NCBI GenBank assembly: GCA_026706935.1
Contig: JAPOXV010000026.1
Location: forward strand, 401,721 to 465,720
Direction of reading: 5' to 3'
DNA from: Gammaproteobacteria bacterium
Lineage (GTDB): Bacteria; Pseudomonadota; Gammaproteobacteria; Pseudomonadales; Azotimanducaceae
DNA length: 64,000 nt
The notes below the pieces were generated by a model. That model ran no database searches and had not been told where the DNA came from. It was given only the letters and a program-made list of their open reading frames with translations. A program made the position numbers and the translations under genes. This document shows, piece by piece, positions 41,706 to 50,234 of this stretch (the first letter of the stretch is position 1; each line of letters starts with the position of its first letter).

Positions 41706-44700
41706 TTGGTAATCAGCTGGATAAAGCTGCCTAAACTATCTGATACAAACGTAGTCAAACTACCCGGACACGTCTCGACGCCGATCGTGCAACTGAATAT
41801 CAACGCAATTACGTCCGCCGGTCGGGCGTCCGAAGAACAGGCATTGCGTACATTGCGTAAAACGCTGACGTTGACAGACGAAGTGCGTGGGTCCATCGTC
41901 AGTGACGCACAGCATCTCGTTAAAGAGTGCCGCAAGCACTCACACGAACGGTCGTTTTTAGATCAATTCCTAGCGGAATACGGCCTCTCGAGTTCTGCAG
42001 GGGTGGCGCTCATGTGTATTAGCGAGGCGCTTCTTCGAATCCCGGATGAAAGAACCGCGGATGCCCTACTCTCAGAACGGCTTAGCACTGCGGATTGGGC
42101 TGAACACCTTGGGCATTCGGACTCTCTGTTTCTAAACGCATCGACGTGGGCGCTGTTGTTGACAGGCAAAGTGATGTCGCTGCAGCCTTCCATCACGCAG
42201 AATGTAACGGACTGGTTGGCATCCCTCGTCGCAAATGTCGGCGAGACAGCGATTCGGGCTGCGATGGCACACGCGGTTCGAATCCTCGGCAACGAGTTTG
42301 TGTTTGGGCCGACGATAGAAAACGCGCTCAATCGAGCCCAGCGGTTAGGCACTGCATGTTCATTTGACATGCTAGGCGAAGGCGCACGGACGACACGTGC
42401 AGCAGATGAATATTTCGACGCGTACGTTACTGCGCTGAAGGCCATCGCCGAAGCAAACAAAGACGCGTCAAATCCATCAGGCATGTCGGTGAAGTTGTCT
42501 GCGCTACATCCGCGATATGAACCATTGCAGCGAAAACGTGTGCTGCGGGAATTGGGCGCGCGCATGCACGAGCTTGTAGCTCTCGCGGCAGACGTAGACG
42601 TTCAAGTTTCGATCGACGCAGAAGAGGCTAATCGATTGGAGCTCTCGCTTGAGATTTTTGAAGGCTTGGCACGGTCGAAGGCACTGCGAGATTGGAATGG
42701 GCTTGGGTTTGTGGTACAGGCATACTCAAAGCGGTCGTACGCCGTTGTAGATTGGTTAGAAGACCTCGCAAGCCTTACGAATCGCACGATTCCAGTTCGC
42801 TTGGTCAAAGGCGCATATTGGGACGCGGAAATCAAGGCAGCACAGGTCGATGGGTTGCCGGGATATCCCGTGTTCACTCGCAAGGCGTCAACGGATCTTG
42901 CTTGGCTCGCCGCGTTACGTCATCTATTCGCAAGCGAGCACTTATACGCGCAAGTGGCAACACACAATGCTTATTCGATCGCCGCAGCGCTGCGCTTGGC
43001 GAATGGACAGCGGTTCGAGTTCCAGCGCCTACATGGAATGGGGGAACTGCTTTACTCGCACGCCCAAACATATTTCGACGACATGCCTCAGGTTCGTGTC
43101 TACGCACCCGTCGGCGAGTTCAGGAATCTTCTGTCTTACCTGGTTCGTCGATTGTTGGAGAATGGTGCAAATGCTTCGTTTGTAAATCGGTTCCTAGATG
43201 ATCAGTTACCTATCGAGGACGTCGTTCAAGATCCGATCGAAGTCGTTGAACGCCGACAGTTCGGATCGCACCCTCAAATTCCACTTCCGCCTGACTTGTA
43301 TGGCGAATCCCGTAAAAACTCAGTGGGTATCGACCTAGGCGATCGCCATATGGTGGAAGGCATATTAGCCGTCGTCAATTCGGTGTCCGTCGGATCGTTA
43401 CAAGCAAAGGCTAGTTCCGAGACAGAGATCGCCCGGTCATTCGAAAAGGCAGCTCAAGCATTCTCGGAGTGGTCTCGTACATCAGCGCCTGAACGACGAC
43501 AGATCCTTGAGCGATACGCGGAGTTGCTTGAGCGTCATCGTGCGCAATTTATCCGCTTGCTCCGAGACGAAGCCGGTAAAACATTGACTGATGCCGTCGC
43601 GGAAGTTCGCGAAGCGGCGGACTTTTGCCGGTACTACGGCGCTGAATGTGAGCGCCGATTCAAGCCGGAAACCTTGAGCGGACCGACGGGGGAGGTAAAC
43701 GTCTTGAGTTATCGGGGCCGAGGCGTTGTCGTGTGCATCGCACCCTGGAACTTCCCGCTTGCGATATTTGTTGGTCAGGTAGCAGCCGCTCTCGCGGCTG
43801 GAAATGTTGTGATCGCAAAACCGGCCGAGCAGACGCCAATGGTCGGACGATACGCGATTGAGTTGTTTGAGGATGCGGGTTTACCGGAAGGCGCGCTTCA
43901 AATCGTATACGGCGACGGAACGATTGGGTCGCAACTTGTGGCACATGACCAATGTGCGGGGGTTGCGTTCACCGGGTCCTTTGCTGCCGCAAAAGCCATT
44001 CAAAGAACGTTAGCGGATCGAGACGGCCCCATCGTACCCTTGATCGCAGAAACGGGCGGAGTGAATGCGATGTTGATCGACTCATCTGTATTGCTTGAGC
44101 AAACGGTGGACGACATCATCTCATCCGCGTTCCGATCCTCTGGACAGCGATGTTCTGCACTGAGGCTGTTATGTGTTCAGGATGACGTCGAAGAAGCCTT
44201 GTTGGATATGTTGATCAACGCGACGCGTTTGCTATTAGTTGGGGACCCTCGTGACGAGGCGACGGATGTGGGTCCCATCATTGATACGGATGCGCTGAAT
44301 CGGATAAACGCTTACATTGAGCGTGTTCACCCGAACATCGTCTATCAGTATGAGCTTGAGTCGTCATTTCGATCAACGCATTGTCCGCCAACCATCGTTC
44401 AAGTTGATTCAATCCAAGCAGTTCGGGAGGAGATATTCGGCCCAGTACTTCACGTTTACTCCTATCAAACGGCAAGATGGAAGGAGACGCTCGAGTCGAT
44501 AAGAGATACTGGGTTCGGTTTAACGTTTGGCGTACAAACGCGAATCCAAAAAAGAGCTCAGATTGCGGCGGAAGCCATTGGTGCGGGAAACTCATACATC
44601 AATCGCGACATGATTGGCGCGACGGTCGGCGTTCAACCTTTCGGTGGACATGGCCTTTCAGGCACGGGGCCCAAAGCGGGGGGTCCGAACTATCTATTGC

Positions 44701-44780
44701 GCCTCGCGGAGGAGTATGTCGTTACTGATAACATAGTAGCGACAGGAGGAGATAAAGACTTGCTGCGGCTTGAGGACTAG
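41706..44780 (+). CDS. putA: bifunctional proline dehydrogenase / L-glutamate gamma-semialdehyde dehydrogenase PutA
   Basis: It oxidises proline to glutamate, with intermediate channelling. The 1024 residues hold an N-terminal arm and helical domain (about 20-170). A FAD-dependent proline dehydrogenase barrel follows (GMSVKLSALHPRYE, VSIDAEEANRLELSLEIFEGL, RLVKGAYWDAEI). The aldehyde dehydrogenase domain has APWNFPLAIF, the glycine-rich AFTGS-like region and the nucleophile C816 in SGQRCSALR. There is no N-terminal ribbon-helix-helix domain and no extra C-terminal domain, so it is the short, non-DNA-binding type. The start is TTG; a stop lies just upstream. Confidence 0.95.
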   Translation: MVISWIKLPKLSDTNVVKLPGHVSTPIVQLNINAITSAGRASEEQALRTLRKTLTLTDEVRGSIVSDAQHLVKECRKHSHERSFLDQFLAEYGLSSSAGVALMCISEALLRIPDERTADALLSERLSTADWAEHLGHSDSLFLNASTWALLLTGKVMSLQPSITQNVTDWLASLVANVGETAIRAAMAHAVRILGNEFVFGPTIENALNRAQRLGTACSFDMLGEGARTTRAADEYFDAYVTALKAIAEANKDASNPSGMSVKLSALHPRYEPLQRKRVLRELGARMHELVALAADVDVQVSIDAEEANRLELSLEIFEGLARSKALRDWNGLGFVVQAYSKRSYAVVDWLEDLASLTNRTIPVRLVKGAYWDAEIKAAQVDGLPGYPVFTRKASTDLAWLAALRHLFASEHLYAQVATHNAYSIAAALRLANGQRFEFQRLHGMGELLYSHAQTYFDDMPQVRVYAPVGEFRNLLSYLVRRLLENGANASFVNRFLDDQLPIEDVVQDPIEVVERRQFGSHPQIPLPPDLYGESRKNSVGIDLGDRHMVEGILAVVNSVSVGSLQAKASSETEIARSFEKAAQAFSEWSRTSAPERRQILERYAELLERHRAQFIRLLRDEAGKTLTDAVAEVREAADFCRYYGAECERRFKPETLSGPTGEVNVLSYRGRGVVVCIAPWNFPLAIFVGQVAAALAAGNVVIAKPAEQTPMVGRYAIELFEDAGLPEGALQIVYGDGTIGSQLVAHDQCAGVAFTGSFAAAKAIQRTLADRDGPIVPLIAETGGVNAMLIDSSVLLEQTVDDIISSAFRSSGQRCSALRLLCVQDDVEEALLDMLINATRLLLVGDPRDEATDVGPIIDTDALNRINAYIERVHPNIVYQYELESSFRSTHCPPTIVQVDSIQAVREEIFGPVLHVYSYQTARWKETLESIRDTGFGLTFGVQTRIQKRAQIAAEAIGAGNSYINRDMIGATVGVQPFGGHGLSGTGPKAGGPNYLLRLAEEYVVTDNIVATGGDKDLLRLED

Positions 44781-44824
44781 CAGCAATTCTGGCTGCACGT
44801 GTAAGCGGGTACCGGGAGACTTCC

Positions 44825-47335
44825 ATGACAAACGAAATGTCCGCCACCAGAGTATCAGGTGATCTAACGAGCTGCCTGTTCAAAGGTCTCGCATTTGCAC
44901 TAGCAACTTTCGGCATGCTCAGTTCGCTAGATGCAAATGAGTGGGTGATCCAAGGGCAGATTCATGGAATAGATAGTAACGAAGGCGTTTGGGTTGGGAT
45001 CGTTACAGGCGAGCCTTCTTATCGAGTCGGAGTACGGATACCTCACGACGATTTCGAACGAGACGAAACACCTGAGCGTAAGAATCACTGGGCTTATTCG
45101 GCTACGGGTGATTTCAAAATCAACACCGTCGTTGAAGAAGAAGCTGCACTTTTGGTTATTCCGAAGAACAGAATACCGATCGAAATCCCGTTGCACTCAG
45201 AGGATGACGAACTCCCAATAGAGGTGACCGTATCTCGAGGAGTTGGTGTTAAAGGCTTTGTTCGAAGCGAAAACGGGAAACCGATTGTCGGAGCGAAAAT
45301 CTCCGTGCAATCGGGAGGTAAAAGCGACCTTATCCCATTATTTGCACTACCGACATGGAAAACGGCAAAAGATGGCTCTTTCGAGTTAGGAGGATTGAAG
45401 GATCATCGTCATTGCACATTAGCCGTGACGGCGGAAGGCTACGCGCCAGTCATATTGCAGGCGTTAAAAATCCCTGAAGGCGGTATTGAAGGTCTCGAAA
45501 TCGAGCTCGAAAAAGGTTATTTTGTGTCAGGAAAGGTCGTCGCAAGCGACGGCGAGCATCTTTCGGGTGTAAAGGTCTACGCGTTGTGGACCCGCGATGC
45601 CGTTCGGATCGTCGAGTCAGACGGAAAATTCGAGGTAAAGGGCGGGGGCTGGAATAGATATAGAACAGGCGCATACACCAATTCCGACGGATCCTTTCAG
45701 ATCGGTCCGCTAGCATTCGGAACGACAGGTCGACTCTATGTTCGATCGGAGTCAATGGGAAGTGCGATAACGCGGGAGATCTCGGTGCCTTACGACGATT
45801 TAGTTCTTAGGCTGAGTCAGGAGTCGGTTCGAGGACGGGTTCTGGACAAATCTAGCGGTGCGCCGATTGAGAAATACTCAGTGAGTATGCGAATCGGAGA
45901 AACTAAATCGCACACCATTGAATCCAGCGACGGCGTCTTCAATATACCTGTCTTTCCTATCGATACGGAAGGAACTGTGATCAGAATAAACGCGCCAGAG
46001 TACGGGCATTGGACAGGGCAGTTGTACGGGGGTTCCAGTCGGGAATACGATATTGGGGAGGTTACATTAGAGAAGCAAAGAACGATACGGGGCATCGTGC
46101 GCGATGGCAGTACAGGATTACCAATGTCAGGAGTACGCGTTTTTGGCCGTTTTGAGCACCTTACTAGCTTTGCTATCTCGGATGGAGAAGGAGCATTCGT
46201 GCTCGATCGATTAGACAGTCGCGTCACTCGCCTATCGCTCCTCGTTCCTCGTAGGGCATATGCTGCTGCAGACATTCCTCCGGGGGCAGAGGAGTTGGAA
46301 ATCGACCTGCATCTCGACGGGGTGATCGAAGGCTCGTTAGTACTCCCCGATGGCACTCCTGTGAAAGGGGTTGTCGAAATAGACGGTCCAGATTGGATGT
46401 TTCCTTGGAAATTTCCAATCGAAGGTACTTTTAGGCTGGAAGGCCTTGCGCCCGATACTTATACACTCACAGCGGAGACCGACACGGGACTGGTCGAATC
46501 TAAATCCATAACGCTCAAGGCAAATGAACGATTGAGTGATGTCAACTTGATCGTACAGCCGGGATTGGTGATAAGCGGCAGTATCACCGGATTATCGGGA
46601 CTTGAAAGCGTCGAGATTACAGTTCAGGATTCAGATTCAAGGGTGCTGATACGTAAGAGCTTTACGAACGGTCGGTATGCACTCCATGGTTTGCCTTCGA
46701 ATGCCACAATCGTTGCGCACTCGTCATCGGGACTCACATTTGTCAGGGAAATTCTTGATGGGAACGAAACAGGAAGGGTAATAGATTTTCACTTCGGAGA
46801 CGGCTCTACGTTATCGGGTTGGCTGACGACTGGCGGTAAACCGTTAGGTGGCATGTCGCTGAAGATCAGACCTGAGAACCCAAATGCCGTGATCGCAAAT
46901 GTAACGACGACGAGATCAGGACGATACGAGGTTCATCGGCTGGCTGATGGTAGACACGTCATTCGCACCGATACTGGCCATTCGTTCGCGGTAGACATTA
47001 GTGGGGATACAACGATCAATATCGACGTGCCGGAAAACTCTTTAAGTGGATTTGTCCGCAGTGAGAGGACGAGATTACCGGTGGGAGGCGGTTTGGTGAA
47101 GTTAGTGCACGTAGATTCTGCCGATGATGAACATCCGCTCGAGCTAACAAAAAGGGTTGGTAGCGATGGAACCTTTCTCTTTGAAGGGCTTGTGAGCGGT
47201 CATTACGACATTCTTGTTGAACACCCAAATGCAGAGGTCGCATCGAGTCGTATCTATGTATCAGGCTTAGAGGCGGTGGAACTGAGCGTACCGTGCGCGA
47301 ATACGCGCGAGTGCTTCGAAAGGCCAGTGAATTAG
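44825..47335 (+). CDS. exported protein of eight carboxypeptidase-regulatory-like repeats (copy 1)
   Basis: An 836-residue protein. A signal peptide is likely (FKGLAFALATFGMLSSLDA). After a unique N-terminal module (about 35-135) come eight units of about 75-95 residues, each opening with a G-x-V/I strand and proline-glycine turn. Examples are VKGFVRSENGKPIVGA, VRGRVLDKSSGAPIEK, IRGIVRDGSTGLPMSG and LSGFVRSERTRLPVGG, each then having a DG-x-F strand such as KDGSFELGGL. This is the CarboxypepD_reg / transthyretin-like beta-sandwich fold. It ends with a cysteine pair (CANTREC). No enzymatic domain or cell-wall anchor is present. The paralogue follows directly; a surface or periplasmic scaffold role is inference. 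Confidence 0.75.
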   Translation: MTNEMSATRVSGDLTSCLFKGLAFALATFGMLSSLDANEWVIQGQIHGIDSNEGVWVGIVTGEPSYRVGVRIPHDDFERDETPERKNHWAYSATGDFKINTVVEEEAALLVIPKNRIPIEIPLHSEDDELPIEVTVSRGVGVKGFVRSENGKPIVGAKISVQSGGKSDLIPLFALPTWKTAKDGSFELGGLKDHRHCTLAVTAEGYAPVILQALKIPEGGIEGLEIELEKGYFVSGKVVASDGEHLSGVKVYALWTRDAVRIVESDGKFEVKGGGWNRYRTGAYTNSDGSFQIGPLAFGTTGRLYVRSESMGSAITREISVPYDDLVLRLSQESVRGRVLDKSSGAPIEKYSVSMRIGETKSHTIESSDGVFNIPVFPIDTEGTVIRINAPEYGHWTGQLYGGSSREYDIGEVTLEKQRTIRGIVRDGSTGLPMSGVRVFGRFEHLTSFAISDGEGAFVLDRLDSRVTRLSLLVPRRAYAAADIPPGAEELEIDLHLDGVIEGSLVLPDGTPVKGVVEIDGPDWMFPWKFPIEGTFRLEGLAPDTYTLTAETDTGLVESKSITLKANERLSDVNLIVQPGLVISGSITGLSGLESVEITVQDSDSRVLIRKSFTNGRYALHGLPSNATIVAHSSSGLTFVREILDGNETGRVIDFHFGDGSTLSGWLTTGGKPLGGMSLKIRPENPNAVIANVTTTRSGRYEVHRLADGRHVIRTDTGHSFAVDISGDTTINIDVPENSLSGFVRSERTRLPVGGGLVKLVHVDSADDEHPLELTKRVGSDGTFLFEGLVSGHYDILVEHPNAEVASSRIYVSGLEAVELSVPCANTRECFERPVN

Positions 47336-47537
47336 AGGATACAGACGAGATTCGGATTGAATTGATAGAAGCAAATTCATACTTCCAAATCCGATTAGAT
47401 TGAGTTCACGGTGTAGCAACGTCGATAGCGACGCCAATCTAACGTAAGGCAAAGTCCATCGGCGAGGGTGAATCAAAGCAGGTCACGTTCTAAGCGCTTG
47501 GATGACCTCGGTTGTGTTAGTTCATTGAAGCTAAATA

Positions 47538-50183
47538 ATGAATAACGTAAGAAAGAGGCGCTGGTGCTTATTCAGAAAGCTCGTTATGCAAGGATTCCAG
47601 CAGAGCTCGCGGACTCTAGTTCAAGCAATCGAGAGATTTAAGTCTTCTTTAGTAGCGAACATTTCCAAGACGATTACGTTAGTCCTGTTCGTACTCGTCC
47701 CCTTTGATGCTTGGAAAGCGGATGATTCGGTCATTCGAGGGCAAGTTCAAGGAATGGAACGCACCGAAGGCGTCTGGGTGGGTCTCGATACAGGAAAGCG
47801 CACTCTCTCGCACTATCAGCATGCGCCTTTTGACGATGCGTTTATCGAGCAAGAAAGGAACGAGGTGGAGGATTGGGTGTTCGCACCGGACGGTGGGTTT
47901 GAGTTGAGGTCAGACCTCAAGGGGAACGCGAATCTCATCTTAATTTCAAAAGACCGAGTGCCAGTCCAGATCTCGATAACACCCGATGCAAATATTCAAC
48001 CGTTACAAATCAACTTGTCGCGAGGTATGGAACTCGAAGGGGTTGTTCACGATAGCAGTGGGATCCCAATTTCTGGGGCGACAGTCTCGATTAGGCCGTC
48101 TGGCGAAGACTATGAAATTCCATCGTTTGCAATCCCTCAATGGTTAACCGAAGCGGACGGTTCGTTCCAAGTATCGGGATTGGAACCACGTGAGTACTTA
48201 CTCATCGTATCCGCGAATGCCTATGCGCCGATTATTGTGCCGAATTTCGTTATTCCAAGTACGGAAGTACATCGATTGGAAGTCGAACTCGTCAAAGGTC
48301 ACTATGTTTCAGGCAAGGTAACCGACGTAAACGGCTTGCCTGTAACCAACGTGCTCGTTAGATCAAGTTGGACGCGTAGCCATGCCGAGGTACGAGTGTC
48401 AGACGGCGTGATGAAAGTGGGTAGGAAGAACCGGTTTGGATGGTACTTTCCCCAAACGCAAACGTCAGCAGACGGTACTTTTCGCCTAGGTCCAGTCGAG
48501 ATAGCAACAGACGGATCGATTTGGGCAGATTCACCTGAATTCGGATCGGTTAGGGTACGCAATCTATATGCGCCTCGCGACGAATTGCTCCTGCGCCTTT
48601 CGAAAGAAAAGGTCCAAGGTCGCGTTCTCGATGTCACTACGAGCGAGCCAATAGAGGAAATCTCTGTAACGGTATTTCCGCCATGGGGGAGTGGCGACCA
48701 TGTGAGGCAAAACGACGGTCATTTCGAGCTTCCAATAGACCCTATCGATGCAGCAGGTGCTGTGATCCTCATCGACTCGCACGGCTATTTTCCGTGGATA
48801 GGTCGGTTATATCAAGGATCGACAGGTATCTACGACTTGGGTCACGTGATGTTAGAACAAGAGCGAATCCTAAAGGGGATCGTGCGAAATGGTGAAACCG
48901 GAACTCCCATGGATGGGGTGTCTATCGGACTGAATGCTGATCGGTATTTTGACCGGTCCATAAGCACGCTTCTCGGCAATTGGTTTCGGGAGTATCGGAC
49001 GAAGTCGAACGAAGAAGGTGAATATCTGCTTAAAAAACTCCCTCGTGATGCTGATAGCCTTGAACTATATGTGGTGGGGCACGGTGAGCGAGATACTGAT
49101 ATACCCACCGACATTGAAGAATTCGATATCGATTTGTACTTCAATGGAGTACTTGAGGGTTCGTTAGTCCTTCCAGATGGACGACCGGTAGATGGGACGG
49201 TAACGCTATTCGGGCCGATGGTTCCGGAGTCGATTCTTTCCGACAATGGTGTTTTTCGATGGGAGGGATTAAATCCGGGCACATACAGGGTAACCGGTGA
49301 ATCCGAAGCCGGATTGGTTGGCAGCGAGACTGTTACCATGGAACCTGGCGACCGTCTGACCGATGTCGAGCTGCAGGTGAAGCCCGGATGGTCGGCCAAG
49401 GGGTCGATCACAGGTTTGAGGGGCAATGAGAGTGTGGAAATCTCCGTTAAAGACTCCGATCGGCGAGTATTGATTAACAAATGGTTTGGTAACGGCGCCT
49501 ATGCCATACATGGTGTTCCTAACGAGGCGTTGATCACCGCCAGAACGTCAACAGGGCTTCTATCGATTCGACGTTTCGATAACGGTAATGAGGAAGGTGA
49601 ACCAATAGATTTCCGCTTCGACGGCGAGTCGCAACTCAGAGGTTTTGTCCTCTCTGGTGGCGAACCTATACAAGGCATGTCTCTGTCTATTGTCCCGAAG
49701 AATTTAGAGCATGTAGCGGGATTTACAAAGACGGACGCATCTGGAAGCTACGTGGTTAAAGGCCTATCGGATGGACTACACGATGTTAGAACACCAACAG
49801 GATACTCACTTGAGATTGTGATTGACGGTGAAACGACCTCTGATATCGAATTACCGCAGAACTCCATCAGCGGGATTGTTCGAAGTGAACAAACAAGGAT
49901 GCCAATCGGTGGCGGAGTCGTAGTAGTCAACGGCTTGGACATTCCGGCGTCTCAAGGTCCGTCGGTAGGAATTAAGACGATAGGGAGCGATGGGACCTTT
50001 TCCTTTGTAGGTCTTATTGAGGGTGACTACGAGGTAGAGATAGTTCACCCACATGCAGAGAAAGTGTTTCGTCGAATAAGAGTAGAAGGATCGGAGACGA
50101 TCGAGTTGATTGTTCAGTGTGCGAATACGCAGGAGTGTATCTACGGAGGATATGGTCCGCGACGGACCGTTAAGACTCGATAA
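47538..50183 (+). CDS. exported protein of eight carboxypeptidase-regulatory-like repeats (copy 2)
   Basis: An 881-residue tandem paralogue of the preceding protein, module for module. Shared blocks include VIRGQVQGMERTEGVWVGL, SGKVTDVNGLPVTNV, KGSITGLRGNESVEISVKD, FVLSGGEPIQGMSL, SGIVRSEQTRMPIGGG and the terminal cysteine pair CANTQEC. The hydrophobic export segment (TITLVLFVLVPFDAWKA) lies about 45 residues from the ATG, so it is either an uncleaved anchor or the true start is downstream; the in-frame ATG 13-17 codons later does not fully remove the excess. The 202-base gap between the copies has no gene. Duplication is old: the copies differ throughout. Confidence 0.75.
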   Translation: MNNVRKRRWCLFRKLVMQGFQQSSRTLVQAIERFKSSLVANISKTITLVLFVLVPFDAWKADDSVIRGQVQGMERTEGVWVGLDTGKRTLSHYQHAPFDDAFIEQERNEVEDWVFAPDGGFELRSDLKGNANLILISKDRVPVQISITPDANIQPLQINLSRGMELEGVVHDSSGIPISGATVSIRPSGEDYEIPSFAIPQWLTEADGSFQVSGLEPREYLLIVSANAYAPIIVPNFVIPSTEVHRLEVELVKGHYVSGKVTDVNGLPVTNVLVRSSWTRSHAEVRVSDGVMKVGRKNRFGWYFPQTQTSADGTFRLGPVEIATDGSIWADSPEFGSVRVRNLYAPRDELLLRLSKEKVQGRVLDVTTSEPIEEISVTVFPPWGSGDHVRQNDGHFELPIDPIDAAGAVILIDSHGYFPWIGRLYQGSTGIYDLGHVMLEQERILKGIVRNGETGTPMDGVSIGLNADRYFDRSISTLLGNWFREYRTKSNEEGEYLLKKLPRDADSLELYVVGHGERDTDIPTDIEEFDIDLYFNGVLEGSLVLPDGRPVDGTVTLFGPMVPESILSDNGVFRWEGLNPGTYRVTGESEAGLVGSETVTMEPGDRLTDVELQVKPGWSAKGSITGLRGNESVEISVKDSDRRVLINKWFGNGAYAIHGVPNEALITARTSTGLLSIRRFDNGNEEGEPIDFRFDGESQLRGFVLSGGEPIQGMSLSIVPKNLEHVAGFTKTDASGSYVVKGLSDGLHDVRTPTGYSLEIVIDGETTSDIELPQNSISGIVRSEQTRMPIGGGVVVVNGLDIPASQGPSVGIKTIGSDGTFSFVGLIEGDYEVEIVHPHAEKVFRRIRVEGSETIELIVQCANTQECIYGGYGPRRTVKTR

Positions 50184-50234
50184 GGTTTTTAGTTTAGTTT
50201 GAGATAGTGGTTAACGACTTCCGCGGCGGTTTCT

